Shown here one piece after another: positions 1-12,200 of a stretch of 64,000 nucleotides of DNA. Position numbers and translations under genes: made by a program. How positions within the stretch are numbered: position 1 is the first letter of the stretch; every line of letters starts with the position of its first letter. This DNA is from Sipunculus nudus (Eukaryota > Annelida > Sipuncula > Golfingiida > Sipunculidae), in the NCBI GenBank assembly GCA_026874595.1, contig CM049306.1, forward strand, positions 4,908,019 to 4,972,018, in the 5' to 3' direction. The notes beneath the pieces were generated by a model, which worked only from the letters and a program-made list of their open reading frames with translations, had not been told where the DNA came from and did no database searches.

Positions 1-654
1 CAGGTGCCTGGTATTCTGAGCAAAGAGCTGATAACACCAGTCTGACACAAAACCAGAGTTCACTAATAAGGTGCCAACAGTCTGCTGATATTTAGGACTC
101 TCGGCCAGTTATCAAGTAATGTCGAAATCTTCCTCACCCTTTACGTGCTTCTTTAAGTTAGGTCTCATGATCCACATATCAATTTTCAAAATTATTAAAC
201 TAAACCAACAAAATTTAAATTGGCACTGCAGAAAATATAAATCTTATTTCTTTGTTGGTTTTTTTTTGGCACATATAAATGTAATATAATTATCCGGGGT
301 TACTCTGCAAATCATAAATGTTTTAAACTTTGATGTTAAATGCATAAAAATGAAATGCATTTCAATATAATAACTGAAAAACTTAATTTTTAAAAGAAAT
401 TGGTTCTAGATTTGTGTAACTGTGTGTTCCAGTCGTCCCTATTGCGTCTACAGTAGTACTTGAGAGAGGATTTGTTAATAAAAGCAATTAGTAAACTACC
501 TTTATTGCTGGAAAAAATTCACACCCAAGTTTTGGTCACTTAAACTGCCAAATACTTTACCAGCTTTTATCATAAGAGGGAGTGGAAATATGGCCGGTAT
601 AGAGAGCACATTTCAGGCAATGTTCCAAGATGGAAGAGGGGCGTTAAGTAAACC
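1..654. other. AT-rich flank, no gene seen
   Basis: No reading frame or RNA gene is supported. 561-596 (accagcttttatcataag, then agggagtggaaata) matches the end of the foldback repeat in APEX2 intron 1 (near 24241). Confidence 0.5.
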
Positions 655-1860
655 TTAATGGATTACGGAAGTGATGTATCACGTCTTGCCCAGAGGGCAT
701 ACCCAGGTTTAGATGCTTTAGATTTGATCGCAAGGGATCAGTTTGTTAGAGGGATGGGCGATATTGAGATGAAGAGACACGTGGACCTCAGCTGCCCATC
801 AAGTCGAGATGAAGCTGTTAGCCTAGCGACTCAATATGAATCATTTGAGGAAGGCGAGAGTGTTCGGCCGGATCGTAAGTTCCTACCAAGATCAGCTCCG
901 ATAGATGTCCCGAGGACACAAACTGACGAACAGACCACACAGCTTCAAGAACAAGTTAAACAGCTGATGGCCAATGAGAGTAAGACTCAAGAGGTTAAAC
1001 AGACTGTAAGTCGCCAGTGAGAGACTCTGACTGAGCAGGTTAACAAGCTATCGCAGGTGTTGACCGGAGCAGGTAGTGGTGCGACAATGGTGTGCGTAAG
1101 GCTGGAAGTAAATGGAATCCCCCCCCCCCCCCCAACAAAAAAAAAAAAAAAAAAAAGGGAGAAGACCAGGTCAGAACCTTGAGCAGAACAACTGTTTTTT
1201 TTTTGTTACGGCCAGCCTTGCCACTTCAGAAGAAACTGCCCTGCAGGGCGAAAGAAAACACGGGATACAACAAAGCCAAATGGAAGTACCCTGAGAACCA
1301 CCAGCATAAAGGGCGGATGGCTGATAGAGATTGTTGTTAAAAATAGAGCAGTTGACTTCCTGGTTGATTGTGTCTCGGATAAGTCCTTACTGGATTACTC
1401 GTTCTTCCAGAAGCTTCCTAATTACATCAGGCTTAGGCTGAGAGATTCAGGTTGTGACATCAGCATTGCCTCTGGAGGGCAGATGGACATCAGAGGAGAG
1501 ATTGATTTGAAATTTCAGTTAGGTTTGGCACTTTTGAAGTCACCAAGTTAGGTTCTTTAAAAGGAATTCTTGGAAATGATTTTATGCGAGAAGTTGGTTG
1601 CCGGATTGACACAAGTTTGGCATTCTACATACAGAGCAAGACTGAGAGAGTCCCTTGAGGTACCACCCAGACACAAAGGTTCGAGCCCCTGATTTGTTGG
1701 ATAAACTAAGGATTGGAAACGGTCATCCTGAGGTGGGTTTGATACAACCTGTAATATCATTGGTTGAGGAAACAGGACTCTACATGGAACAGCTGTGGTC
1801 AAAAGGGAGCGTGCCAGTCACCTGATGAACCTAGGTGAGAAGACTAAGTCTTGGCTGGCG
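655..1860 (+). pseudogene. Decayed Ty3/gypsy gag and protease fragment
   Basis: 658-1020 encodes a gag-like stretch (DVSRLAQRAYPGLDALDL, then ARDQFVRGMGD and DEAVSLATQYESFE). 1300-1520 in another frame reads as a protease region (VDFLVDCVSDKSLLDYSFF), and GILGNDFMREVG follows near 1570. Frame breaks, a poly-C/poly-A tract at 1119-1156 and loss of the DTG motif show it is dead. Confidence 0.65.
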
Positions 1861-1909
1861 GATTAAGTTAATAGTCTCTGATGCAGCCGAGTCAGTTCTG
1901 TTTGTGATT

Positions 1910-3055
1910 TAGGGTCCTCTGGAGATAGATCTGTTTGCTTCCGTTCTGAATTTTCAAATCCCACAGCCTGTCCCGGAGAGCGATCAGGTGCGGTGCATTT
2001 CAGGTACCATGGAATGACAGGTTCCTTTACACAATTCCCTGGTGAAGCTTTTCCCGCTGGTGCTTGAATGACTTTGTTACTTCAGGGGAACTCGCATGAT
2101 ATTGATTCTTTGGATCCACAGTCACGCCCTCTGGCGACTGATTCTGATGGATCTTCTGATCGACAGGCCTTAGCTTCTCTCGCTGTTGCCGCATGTACAG
2201 CAAGACACCCGTCTGAGCTCATGTCTGTTGTTGTCAACCACCTCTGTAGTGCAGGCTTTTCACGAGAGGCAGTTCTTGTCATTGCCGCTCAACGTAGAGC
2301 CTATGACGCTCACTGGCTGCACTATGTGGAGTCAGCGGAACGCCAACAAATAGACATTGTTTGCCCCTTGGCTCAGGAGCTAATGGAGTTTGTCATGTTT
2401 CTTTCCCGTGAAAAACGGTTATCTCCATCCTCCCTCCAAGGTTATAAAGCGGTTCTCCTGTCAGTTTTACAGTCACTCTGTACTCACTTGCCACTTCAAC
2501 AGTTGCTGTTTCCCGATTTTTTAAAGTCTGTAGAGCTTCAGGCGTGGTCGCTGTATCTCGACCCCGTCTTGGCACCTTGGTGTGGCTTTGTGTCCCTGCT
2601 GCATCTGTTCCGTAAGACAGCTTTCCTAGACAGCTTTCCTTTTGGCCATGGCATCAGCGAGCCATTGCAGCGAATTACAGATGAGAGAGCCTTGGACGCC
2701 ACAGCGCCCTGGCGTATGGCAGGCACAACTTTAGGGCGGTTAATTGCCCCGTTAATGCCCTGTGGTATATTATATCCGGGCTACATCTCCATTAGACGGG
2801 GACTGTTGTTGTCTATTTATTCAGACAACCTGTTCTTGGAAGGCTGGTCCCCCTCATGAGATCAGCCCTGTATCTAATTCTCATTGGATTCATGACACGA
2901 TCTTTGAGGCGCAAGAGAAGGCCCTTCCTGGGTCTCTCTTTTCCCTCATGAGGTCCTTGCAGTTAAAGCTTCCCTATTGGTCGCGGCCGGGGACTCTGTT
3001 TCAGACCATCTTAAACAAGGTATCTGGAAACATTCTGATAAGTTCGCCAGTCTAA
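1910..3055 (+). pseudogene. Decayed DIRS-like tyrosine-recombinase fragment
   Basis: The start resembles the end of a DIRS RT/RNase H region (EIDLFASVLNFQIPQPV). From 2068 a core-binding domain is seen (AQELMEFVMFLSREKRLS followed by SSLQGYKAVL), and past a frame change near 2520 a catalytic-domain-like FLLAMASASHCSEL. It ends around PYWSRPGTLFQ. Several frameshifts and stops are present. It lies within the older gypsy relic. Confidence 0.55.
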
Positions 3056-3839
3056 GTGATTTGGCGCCGCAGGTTTTGTCTCTCCAGGCGTCCGGCGGCG
3101 TTGTAAAGGCTAGCGGCCTCGTTTGTGCTTCTTCTTAGCGTTTGTTTAGCATGCCCTTGTGTTTATCTGTTTATTGGCTCAGTCAAGGAGCGACCTACTG
3201 TTAGCCAACATATAGAAACTTACCATTTCTCCGTGAAATGTAGTTCGGTTAGTTGGCATGTAGGTCTCCCCTTGTCTATCAGGCTTCCCCCTGTTGGTTT
3301 TCCTCCTCTCTCTCTGTGTTTTGCTCTTTTAAATGGTAGTGTCAGCAAAAGTGGATACTGGGCGCTGTCTCATAATTTTAATCCGTGTTGGGAAACGAGG
3401 TGTAGTCTTAAGAGCATGATTTCGCTGCAGTGTGACCAAGCACAAGCGCGTGATTGGATCTGCTGATTGCTTGTCCTTCTGCACAAAAAACTTGACGTAG
3501 TAATACGTAATTGGGAGGGAATTGCCAGGTCGTCAGAGCCTTGTGACACTCTGATATGCAAATAGCTTACACGCAAAGCTTACAGGGCGTTAGTTATAAG
3601 AGCAAACATGGAACTACCTGTATCAATGCATGGAATCGTGTATTATTTACGCATTTTAATAGCAAACAAAATACTAACGATTTGGCAGGGCCAGACAATT
3701 GGAGTGTTGGCCAGCTGAGCCAATTCCAGGTATCCCAAAGGTATACCTTTGTATATCCAGGTATTCCAAAGATCCAGGTATCGCTAACATCAGATGCAGG
3801 TTCGTGTCTGGTCAAGATCGACCAAAGTGGCATGAAATA
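3056..3839. other. Unassigned, between the DIRS-like and integrase relics
   Basis: No coherent coding. 3720-3790 has three imperfect repeats of ccaggtatcccaaaggtata-type sequence. Confidence 0.35.
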
Positions 3840-4310
3840 TCTAAAGTAGGGTGGGACCTAAAGGCCCTTTGGAGCCAATGGAATATCCTGAAGATCCATA
3901 ATGGAGTTCTCTACTGTGCATTTGATCAGGACGCCAATGAAGAAACTGTCTTTCAACTGGTGGCTTGAACTGTGATCCGGAAGGATGCAACTGCATGGCC
4001 ACAAAACGGGCGAGTCTCCAAGACGCTCCATAACATTCAACAGTGGTTCTACTGGCTTAGATTACGAGATGTTGAAAGGTGATGCAAGCAGTGCAGATAC
4101 TGTGGGGCCTGGAAGCCCAGACAAAAAGAGCAACACAGCACCACTCAAGAGGTGGTCAGCTTGCCCCTAGAAGGAATCGCTTGGATGTAATGGGACCTGT
4201 CAAAATCTCGATCTATAAATCAGTACATCTTGGGGGTAAGCAACTTCTTCACCAAGTGGACAGAGGACTATGCCCTACCAAATCACACGGCATAGATTAG
4301 GACTAGTCAT
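3840..4310 (+). pseudogene. Decayed Ty3/gypsy integrase fragment
   Basis: In shifting frames: LKALWSQWNILKIHNGVLYC, then FYWLRLRD, ERWCKQCRYC (the zinc-binding Cys pair), and FFTKWTEDYALPNHTA of the integrase core. It is on the same strand as the gag/protease relic at 655-1860, so it is probably the 3' part of the same old element. Confidence 0.65.
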
Positions 4311-4387
4311 GGTTTGGTCACAGCAGTGGAACTGGGGTTCGAGTGGGCTTTGATGGTTCAAGAGGCTTATTTTTGTAAAACGCTGTT

Positions 4388-4590
4388 TTTTTTGGGGGGG
4401 TGGGGGGGGGGGGGAGTGATTCGGAGGGATACCTTAGCCTGAGACGGTGTTGAGCTGCTGTGAAGTAGCCCTGGGATAGACGGCAACCTACTGTATGTTT
4501 TTGATTAAACTTTTCTATTGTTTACGGTCTTCCGCTGTTTTTGACAGAACAACACCAGTGGTTTTCATAGTGGGCAGTCTTGAAGTGTAA
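4388..4590 (+). mobile_element. Possible PPT and LTR remnant of the decayed gypsy copy
   Basis: A purine/G run at 4393-4417 (ggggg...agtgat) follows the integrase relic, then about 170 bp with an LTR-like composition. No second copy of this LTR was found in the window, so the call rests on position only. Confidence 0.25.
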
Positions 4591-6009
4591 CAATAATTTT
4601 TTTCAATGAAAAATGAAAGGTTTTGCTTATTTTCTCAAACGAATTAAGTTGCAGTGACCAAATTTTGGGTTTTGTGGGAGAACTTAAGGAAACCTAACCC
4701 TATAAAAAATTTTGGATTTGTAGGTCTAACAGTTTTAAAGGGTCTTGTTAACGGACGTCTGGACAAAGGACCCTGACAATAACTCAGGTGACTTATAGTC
4801 AGCTGAGCTAAAAACTAGTAACAGCTTCTGAAGACAAAATTAAAAATGGACTCTGTGGCATGATGTACCCATTGTATTAAGGATAAGATATGGCAACATA
4901 TGGTTATAAATGAATATAAATCTCATGATGTCAGTGAAGAAAAAGAATCAGCTATGTAAAATTTGAACTGGTCGGCCCACCTTAACATATGTTAATCTAT
5001 ACTGTCAGCTGTTCATGTTAAATTAATCAATATATAACTGACACACAAAGCAGGAAAATGTAATGGTAGCTTAAATTCTCTTTAGGATTCCAACATATTT
5101 TTGGATTTCATTTTAAGTCATTTAAATGACATATTTGGATTTTCAAGATTTTTATTCAACACTGATTTCTTTATCACTGCTTCAGAAGTCTCATCCTCCT
5201 GCAGATTTCTTGTTCACAAATGTCATGCCAAAGTCTAGTTAATAAAAATATCAGGTTGAACCTTGCTTGCCTTTTCCTACTGAACCAGTCAATTTAGGGA
5301 CATCCAAGATCTTTTCATGAAATTTTCAAATTTGCTAAATCATAGCAATTTCAAAGCTTTAAAATACACCAAACATGTCAAGGATTTTTAACTGTGGGCA
5401 CCCTGCTGATCAATTTTACCATATTGATGCATCATATCAGTACACAGAACCAGTATAGTCAACAATCTCCCTTCATTTAATAGCTGCTTTATAAACACTC
5501 TGAAACTCTGCTTAATGCCAAAAAGGTTACCAACTCGTATCACAAGTGTAATGTGCATTGATTTATCTAAAAATTACATACCAGGATATCAAAGGCAATA
5601 CAATTCAAGCCTGCAGTCAACTTATCTACATCATATACACATCGAAGGCAAGTATCATATCAGAAAAATACAATTTTGTTTTCAACAGTGCCAGATGTCT
5701 GTCAGAAAAATATTATGGGCATATATCACATTTCTATAAGTAAGATGAGCTGTTTTTCGTTGCATGTAATTTGACTGATTACTCATGTAACAAGTGTAAT
5801 GGCCAGTATACAGTATGTACTGACATTCATATATCAGCTGGTAGGACTGTAACCTCCTTATCATAAGACTATTGACCACTGCTTACAATAACTGTTATAT
5901 GAAAACAATATCAACCAGTACTTAGTGGGTCCACCTTCTGAACTTCACAAACTGTTAAACACATTTGGTACCAGTCTTTTTACATAGGCAAGTTTATGTG
6001 ATGGTGCAA
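4591..6009. other. 3' flank of the TMPO-like gene
   Basis: AT-rich. Contains a reversed dispersed-repeat end at about 4740-4815 (gttaacggacgtctgg, then cttatagtcagctgagctaa) and the presumed 3' UTR. No other gene is seen. Confidence 0.45.
5151..5156 (-). promoter_or_regulatory. Candidate poly(A) signal for the TMPO-like gene
   Basis: AATAAA on the minus strand, about 860 bp past the stop codon. An ATTAAA at 5475-5480 is a closer alternative. There is no transcript evidence for either. Confidence 0.3.
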
Positions 6010-6202
6010 TCAAACTGTATTCTTGGACTTGATTCTAGGTGGCTCGACTGCTGGCTCCATCTGTTGCACAACAAAGTAAACAAGGACTGCAATGATTGCC
6101 AGAATGAGCAGCTGTAGCCAGACACTGCTGCACCAGCCTCGGCTCTTGGCTGGCTGACTTGTTTTTGTGGCTGCTGAACTTTGACTGGTTGTTTCAACTC
6201 TC
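6010..6202 (-). CDS. TMPO: TMPO-like exon 7 (transmembrane segment and stop)
   Basis: Acceptor tttaacag|G, phase 2, 193 nt to the TGA at 6012-6010. It encodes a Ser/Thr/Gln-rich stretch, a Trp-bounded hydrophobic segment (VWLQLLILAIIAVLVYFVV) and a short lumenal tail of about 18 residues. Confidence 0.82.
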
Positions 6203-9200
6203 CTGTTAAATAAATAAATAAAATCAATAAATAAACATAGAAATATTCCATATTCTAGTTTTAATTAATCCTCCCATACGTTCAAACTGCAGTCTCACCT
6301 TCCTTTTGTTTACGACTGGTAAGCAATAATAAATGCAGAAATATTCAACATTCCAGTTTTAATATATCCTACCACAAGTTCAAACTGCAGTTTCACTTTC
6401 TTCTTGTTTACAACTGGTAGGCATTAAAAAAATGCAGAAATATTCAACATTCCAGTTTTAATATATCCTACCACATGGTCAAACTGCAGTTTCACTTTCC
6501 TCTTGTTTACAACTGGTAAGCTTAACAAAAAAGACTATGCACACAGCAATTTTATTAACTACTGATAAGTTAAATTACAAGGAAAATCTTGATTATTTTG
6601 TTGAGCGTTTTCCATGAATTTTTACTGTGTGAATGGAAATAAAGGCATTGTTGAATAGAGCAAAATATCTCAAAGACTAGAAACATTTTAGGATCTTTTC
6701 AAGGTTAAAGTTAAAACTTTTGTTGACTTTGTGTCCTTAATAGACCAGGGTGATCTTCTGCATTATAAAAGCTGTGCCCTACTTACTGTGAGTTTCGGGA
6801 CCGGATAGATGTGTGCACGAGGCTGATCTTCTGCATTATAAACTAGAATATCAGCAGAAGCTGACAAAAGCCCTCAGCCAAAAGAACAGTGTTTAAAGGT
6901 GGTAACAGTAACAAGTACTAAATATCTGTTCTCACATGGTTGTATATCTGTACATGTCTCGCTTATAAATTTAAACTGGAGAGGTATGTACCATGATTCA
7001 TAATTATTCCACCAAATGCTTCCTGAAAAAAAAGCTTCTAAGTTTTATTCTATTATAAGCTCTGTGACCTTGAAAAGTAGGTCAAGGTCACCCATCTTCG
7101 AACTTGACCGAGATTTTTTGTCGATATACATCTTCACCAAAGAAATAAAATTCCTATTGTGAATCCTTTTAGAGATAACTCGCTCACAAGGCCAAAGTTG
7201 AAAAATCCAAGAAAAATTCATTAAAAATCAGAAATTGTTGGTGGTGCCCCCAAACTTGTGCAGCAGTTTACAGACCATCAGTCCCTATGATCATAGTAAG
7301 TATTGTGAAAATCAACCCAATGGTTCCTGAGAAATAAGCTTTTAAATGTTTTTTCTATAATCAGCTCTGAAACGTAGAAAATGAGTCAAGGTCACCCATC
7401 TTCGAACTTGACCGAGATTTTGTCAATATACATCTTGAGCATAAAAATAAAATTTCTACGGTGAATCCTTTTAGAGATATCCCGCTCACAAGCTCAAAGT
7501 TGAAAAATCTGATAAAAATTCATAAAAAATCAGAAATTGTAGGTGGCGCCACCAAACTTGTGTAGCAGGTACAGACTATCAGTCCAAATATTCATAGTAA
7601 GTTTTGTGAAAATCCACCAAATGGTTCCTGAGTAATAAGCATCAAAGTGTTTTTCTATAATCAGCTCTATAATGTAGAAAAATAGGTCAAGGTCACCCAT
7701 CTTCGAACTTGACCGAGATTTTGTCGATATACATCTGTACCGAGGAAATAAAATTCTGACGGTGAATCCTTTTCCAGATATCCCGCTCACAAGGTTAAAG
7801 TTAACGGACGCCGGACGGACGGACAGACTGACGGACAGACGGACAGCTTTGGTGACGACAATAGCCCATCAGCCTAAGGGCTGAGGGCTAAAAATGTGTC
7901 CTACTTACTGTGAGGTTCTGGAGCTGAAAGATGTGTGCACCAGGCTGATCTCCTGCATTATAAAAGCTGTGCCCTCCTTACTGTGAGGTTCTGGACCAGA
8001 TAGATGTGTGCACCAGGGTGATCTCCTGCATTATGAAAGGTGTCCTCCTTACTGTGAGGTTCTGGATCTGATAGATGTGTGCACCAGGGTGATCTCCTGC
8101 ATTATAAAAGCTGTGTCCTACTTACTGTGAGGTTCTGGACCTGATAGATGTGTGCACCAGGGTGATCTCCTGCATTATAAAAGCTGTGTCCTACTTACTG
8201 TGAGGTTCTGGACCTGATAGATGTGTGCACCAGGGTGATCTCCTGCATTATAAAAGCTGTGACCTCCTTACTGTGAGGTTCTAGACCTGACAGATGTGTG
8301 CACCAGGGTGATCTCCTGCATTATAAAAGCTGTGTCCTACTTACTGTGAGGTTCTGGACCTGATAGATGTGTGCACCAGGGTGATCTTCTGCATTATAAA
8401 AGCTGTGTCCTACTTACCGAGAGGTTCTGGACCTGATAGATGTGTGCACCAGGGTGATCTTCTGCATTATAAAAGCTGTGCCCTACTTACTGTGAGGTCC
8501 TGGACCTGACAGATGTGTGCACCAGGGTGATCTCCTGCATTATAAAAGCTGTGCCCTACTTACTGTGAGGTCCTGGACCTGACAGATGTGTGCACCAGGG
8601 TGATCTCCTGCATTATAAAAGCTGTGTTCTACTTACTGTGAGGTTCTGGACCTGATAGATGTGTGCACCAGGGTGATCTTCTGCATTAGAAAAGCTGTGT
8701 CCTACTTACATAGAGGTTATGGACCTGATAGATGTGTGCACCAGGGTGATCTTATGCATAATAAAAGCTGTGTCCTACTTAGCGAGAGGTTCTGGACCTG
8801 ATAGATGTGTGCACCAGGGTGATCTTCTGCATTATAAAAGCTGTGTCCTACTTACCGAGAGGTTCTGGACCTGATAGATGTGTGCATCAGGGTGATCTCC
8901 TGCATTATAAAAGCTGTGCCCTACTTACTGTGAGGTCCTGGACCTGATAGATGTGTGCACCAGGGTGATCTTCTGCATTATAAAAGCTGTGTCCTACTTA
9001 CCGAGAGGTTCTGGACCTGATAGATGTGTGCACCAGGGTGATCTTCTGCATTATAAAAGCTGTGCCCTCATTACTGTGAGGTTCTGGACCTGATAGATGT
9101 GTGCACCAGGGTGATCTCCTGCATTATAAAAGCTGTGTCCTACTTACTGTGAGGTTCTGGACCTGATAGATGTGTGCACCAGGGTGATCTTCTGCATTAT

Positions 9201-12200
9201 AAAAGCTGTGTCCTACTTACCGAGAGGTTCTGGACCTGATAGATGTGTGCACCAGGGTGATCTTCTGCATTATAAAAGCTGTGTCCTACTTACCGAGAGG
9301 TTCTGGACCTGACAGATGTGTGCACCAGGGTGATCTTCTGCATTATAAAAGCTGTGCCCTATTTACTGTGAGGTCCTGGACCTTACAGATGTGTGCACCA
9401 GGGTGATCTCCTGCATTATAAAACATATGCCCTACTTACTGTGAGGTTCTGGACCTGATAGATGTGTGCACCTGGGTGATCTCCTGCATTATAAAAGCTG
9501 TGTCCTACTTACTGTGAGGTCCTGGACCTGACAGATGTGTGCACCAGGGTGATCTCCTGCATTATAAAAGCTGTGCCCTACTTACTGTGAGGTTCTGGAC
9601 CTGACAGATGTGTGCACCAGGGTGATCTCCTGCATTATAAAAGCTGTGCCCTACTTACTGTGAGGTCCTGGACCTGACAGATGTGTGCACCAGGGTGATC
9701 TCCTGCATTATAAAAGCTGTGCCCTACTTACTGTGAGGTTCTGGACCTGATAGATGTGTGCACCAGGGTGATCTCCTGCATTATAAAAGATATGCCCTAC
9801 TTACTGTGAGGTTCTGGACCTGATAGATGTGTGCACCAGGGTGATCTCCTGCATTATAAAAGCTGTGCCCTACTTACTGTGAGGTTCTGGACCTGACAGA
9901 TGTGTGCACCAGGGTGATCTCCTGCATTATAAAAGCTGTGCCCTACTTACTGTGAGGTCCTGGACCTGACAGATGTGTGCACCAGGGTGATCTCCTGCAT
10001 TATAAAAGCTGTGCCCTACTTACTGTGAGGTTCTGGACCTGATAGATGTGTGCACCAGGGTGATCTCCTGCATTATAAAAGATATGCCCTACTTACTGTG
10101 AGGTTCTGGACCTGATAGATGTGTGCACCAGGGTGATCTCCTGCATTATAAAAGATATGCCCTACTTACTGTGAGGTTCTGGACCTGATAGATGTGTGCA
10201 CCAGGGTGATCTCCTGCATTATAAAAGATATGCCCTACTTACTGTGAGGTTCTGGACCTGATAGATGTGTGCACCAGGGTGATCTTCTGCATTATAAAAG
10301 ATATGCCCTACTTACTGTGAGGTTCTGGACCTGATAGATGTGTGCACCAGGGTGATCTTCTGCATTATAACAGATATGCCCTACTTACTGTGAGGTTTTG
10401 GACCTGATAGATGTGTGCACCAGGGTGATCTCCTGCATTATAAAAGATATGCCCTACTTACTGTGAGGTTCTGGACCTGATAGATGTGTGCACCAGGGTG
10501 ATCTCCTGCATTATAAAAGCTGTGCCCTACTTACTGTGAGGTTCTGGACCTGATAGATGTGTGCACCAGGGTGATCTTCTGCATTTTAAAAGCAGTGTCC
10601 TACTTACTGTGAGGTTCTGGACCTGATAGATGTGTGAACCGGTTCATCATACTGACGCTCTGCTGTTCTGTAAGATTTGCGTCCGGTGATCCTGAAAAAT
10701 ATCAAGGCGACTCTATACTGTTTTATCCCTTCATGACTTTACACTGGTGGAAAAGCAGAAACTTGCATACACCTCCATAAGATCAAAATGTTAGGACTTT
10801 TCATGACCTTATTTAAAGTTTTTATTCACTTATTTGACAATTTCGGAAACAGCAACTCTGTTGATAACAACGTAAATCTAAACGGAGACAGTCAAGATCT
10901 TTAATAAGTAAATGTTTAAAAGTGTAAGGTATTTATCTGATTTGTACATAATACATGCGTAGGACTGAACAGATGCAGATCTGTATTTTGCAAGACAATA
11001 TTGGTTGTTTACATCATATTTTTCATGCAGTTTATCTGATCTTATAATTAAATGAGAACATGTGATGAAAGGAAAATATCCAAATCTGTGAATTTTTACC
11101 ATTTTTTTCAAATTTCATGACTGTTTAAGCAAACATACATAAAATTTACTTGTGTAATTCAAGACTTTTGGGGGCATGCAGTTTCTAACTTACCCCAAGT
11201 AATTATACTATTACCCATACAACAGCCTGGATTGACCACCAGCCAGACTCGGCCAGATTTGCTTACCCTTTAGCTGCAGGGGTATGGTAGGTATCTTCAC
11301 TTCTGGGTACTGGTCGACTTCTTGGCTCTAAAATGAAATGTGGAGGAAAAACTAAATCATACTCATATCAAGAATCTTCTAACAATAAAAGTGGCATAAA
11401 TTGTATTTTCCTCAGTGAATTAAAATTTTTTCAAGAGCACCTCAAACATGCATAATATGCCCATCTTATGTCTTATGACCTCGGTCCTCATAAAATATGC
11501 ATAAATTTTGCAGAGATTGAAATTCAGGTGAAAAACTGTGTTTGTTAATATTTATACAGAGTTAGATGATTATATCCATTAGATTTTTGGACAGTCATCC
11601 CAGCACCACAAAGTCCGGTGACCTCCAACCTCATTACATATGCATGGATTTAGCCGGGAATCAAACTTAAGCAAGATATATTACATTGGGTAATATTTCT
11701 GTTGGTTTTCATCAAAATCCATCATATACCTGATAAGTTATTGCGGCTACACAGCAAAGTAGCCTCCTGACTTCATTAAATATATGTGGATTTTGCCTAT
11801 AATCAGTCTGGTTAATCTAATGGTAAGTATTTATAGTGATTTATGTAAAGCCTTGGTCAGTTATTGTTGCAATACTGATAGTTAACGGATGTTTGGACTG
11901 TGGTTATGTATACCATAATAAGTCGTCATTGATGGGCGTATAAAAAGTGGTCAGCAAACAAAAATGTTGATTTAGCATCATTACAATGCTACATTTTGCA
12001 AAGCATTCTGAAATATCTCCTTAAAAAAAAGGAAAGAACAATAAAGTCCATCTAAAATTTCCATGTCTAATAACAAAACATTAATATCTCTTGTATTACA
12101 ACCAATTTGGGACAATGGAGTGACTGATTTCTTATTGGTGACACCACTAATTCTGTAGAGCATATATACAGCTCTTCAAAGATAAAAAAGCATTAAAAAA

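Noticed and set aside
2068-2859. 263-codon ORF as a host gene
   Set aside because: It resembles a DIRS-type recombinase core, with frame changes just downstream and dead gypsy sequence on both sides.
11327-11330. Using the first AG of the exon 5 acceptor
   Set aside because: It would put exons 5-7 out of the frame that encodes the transmembrane segment.
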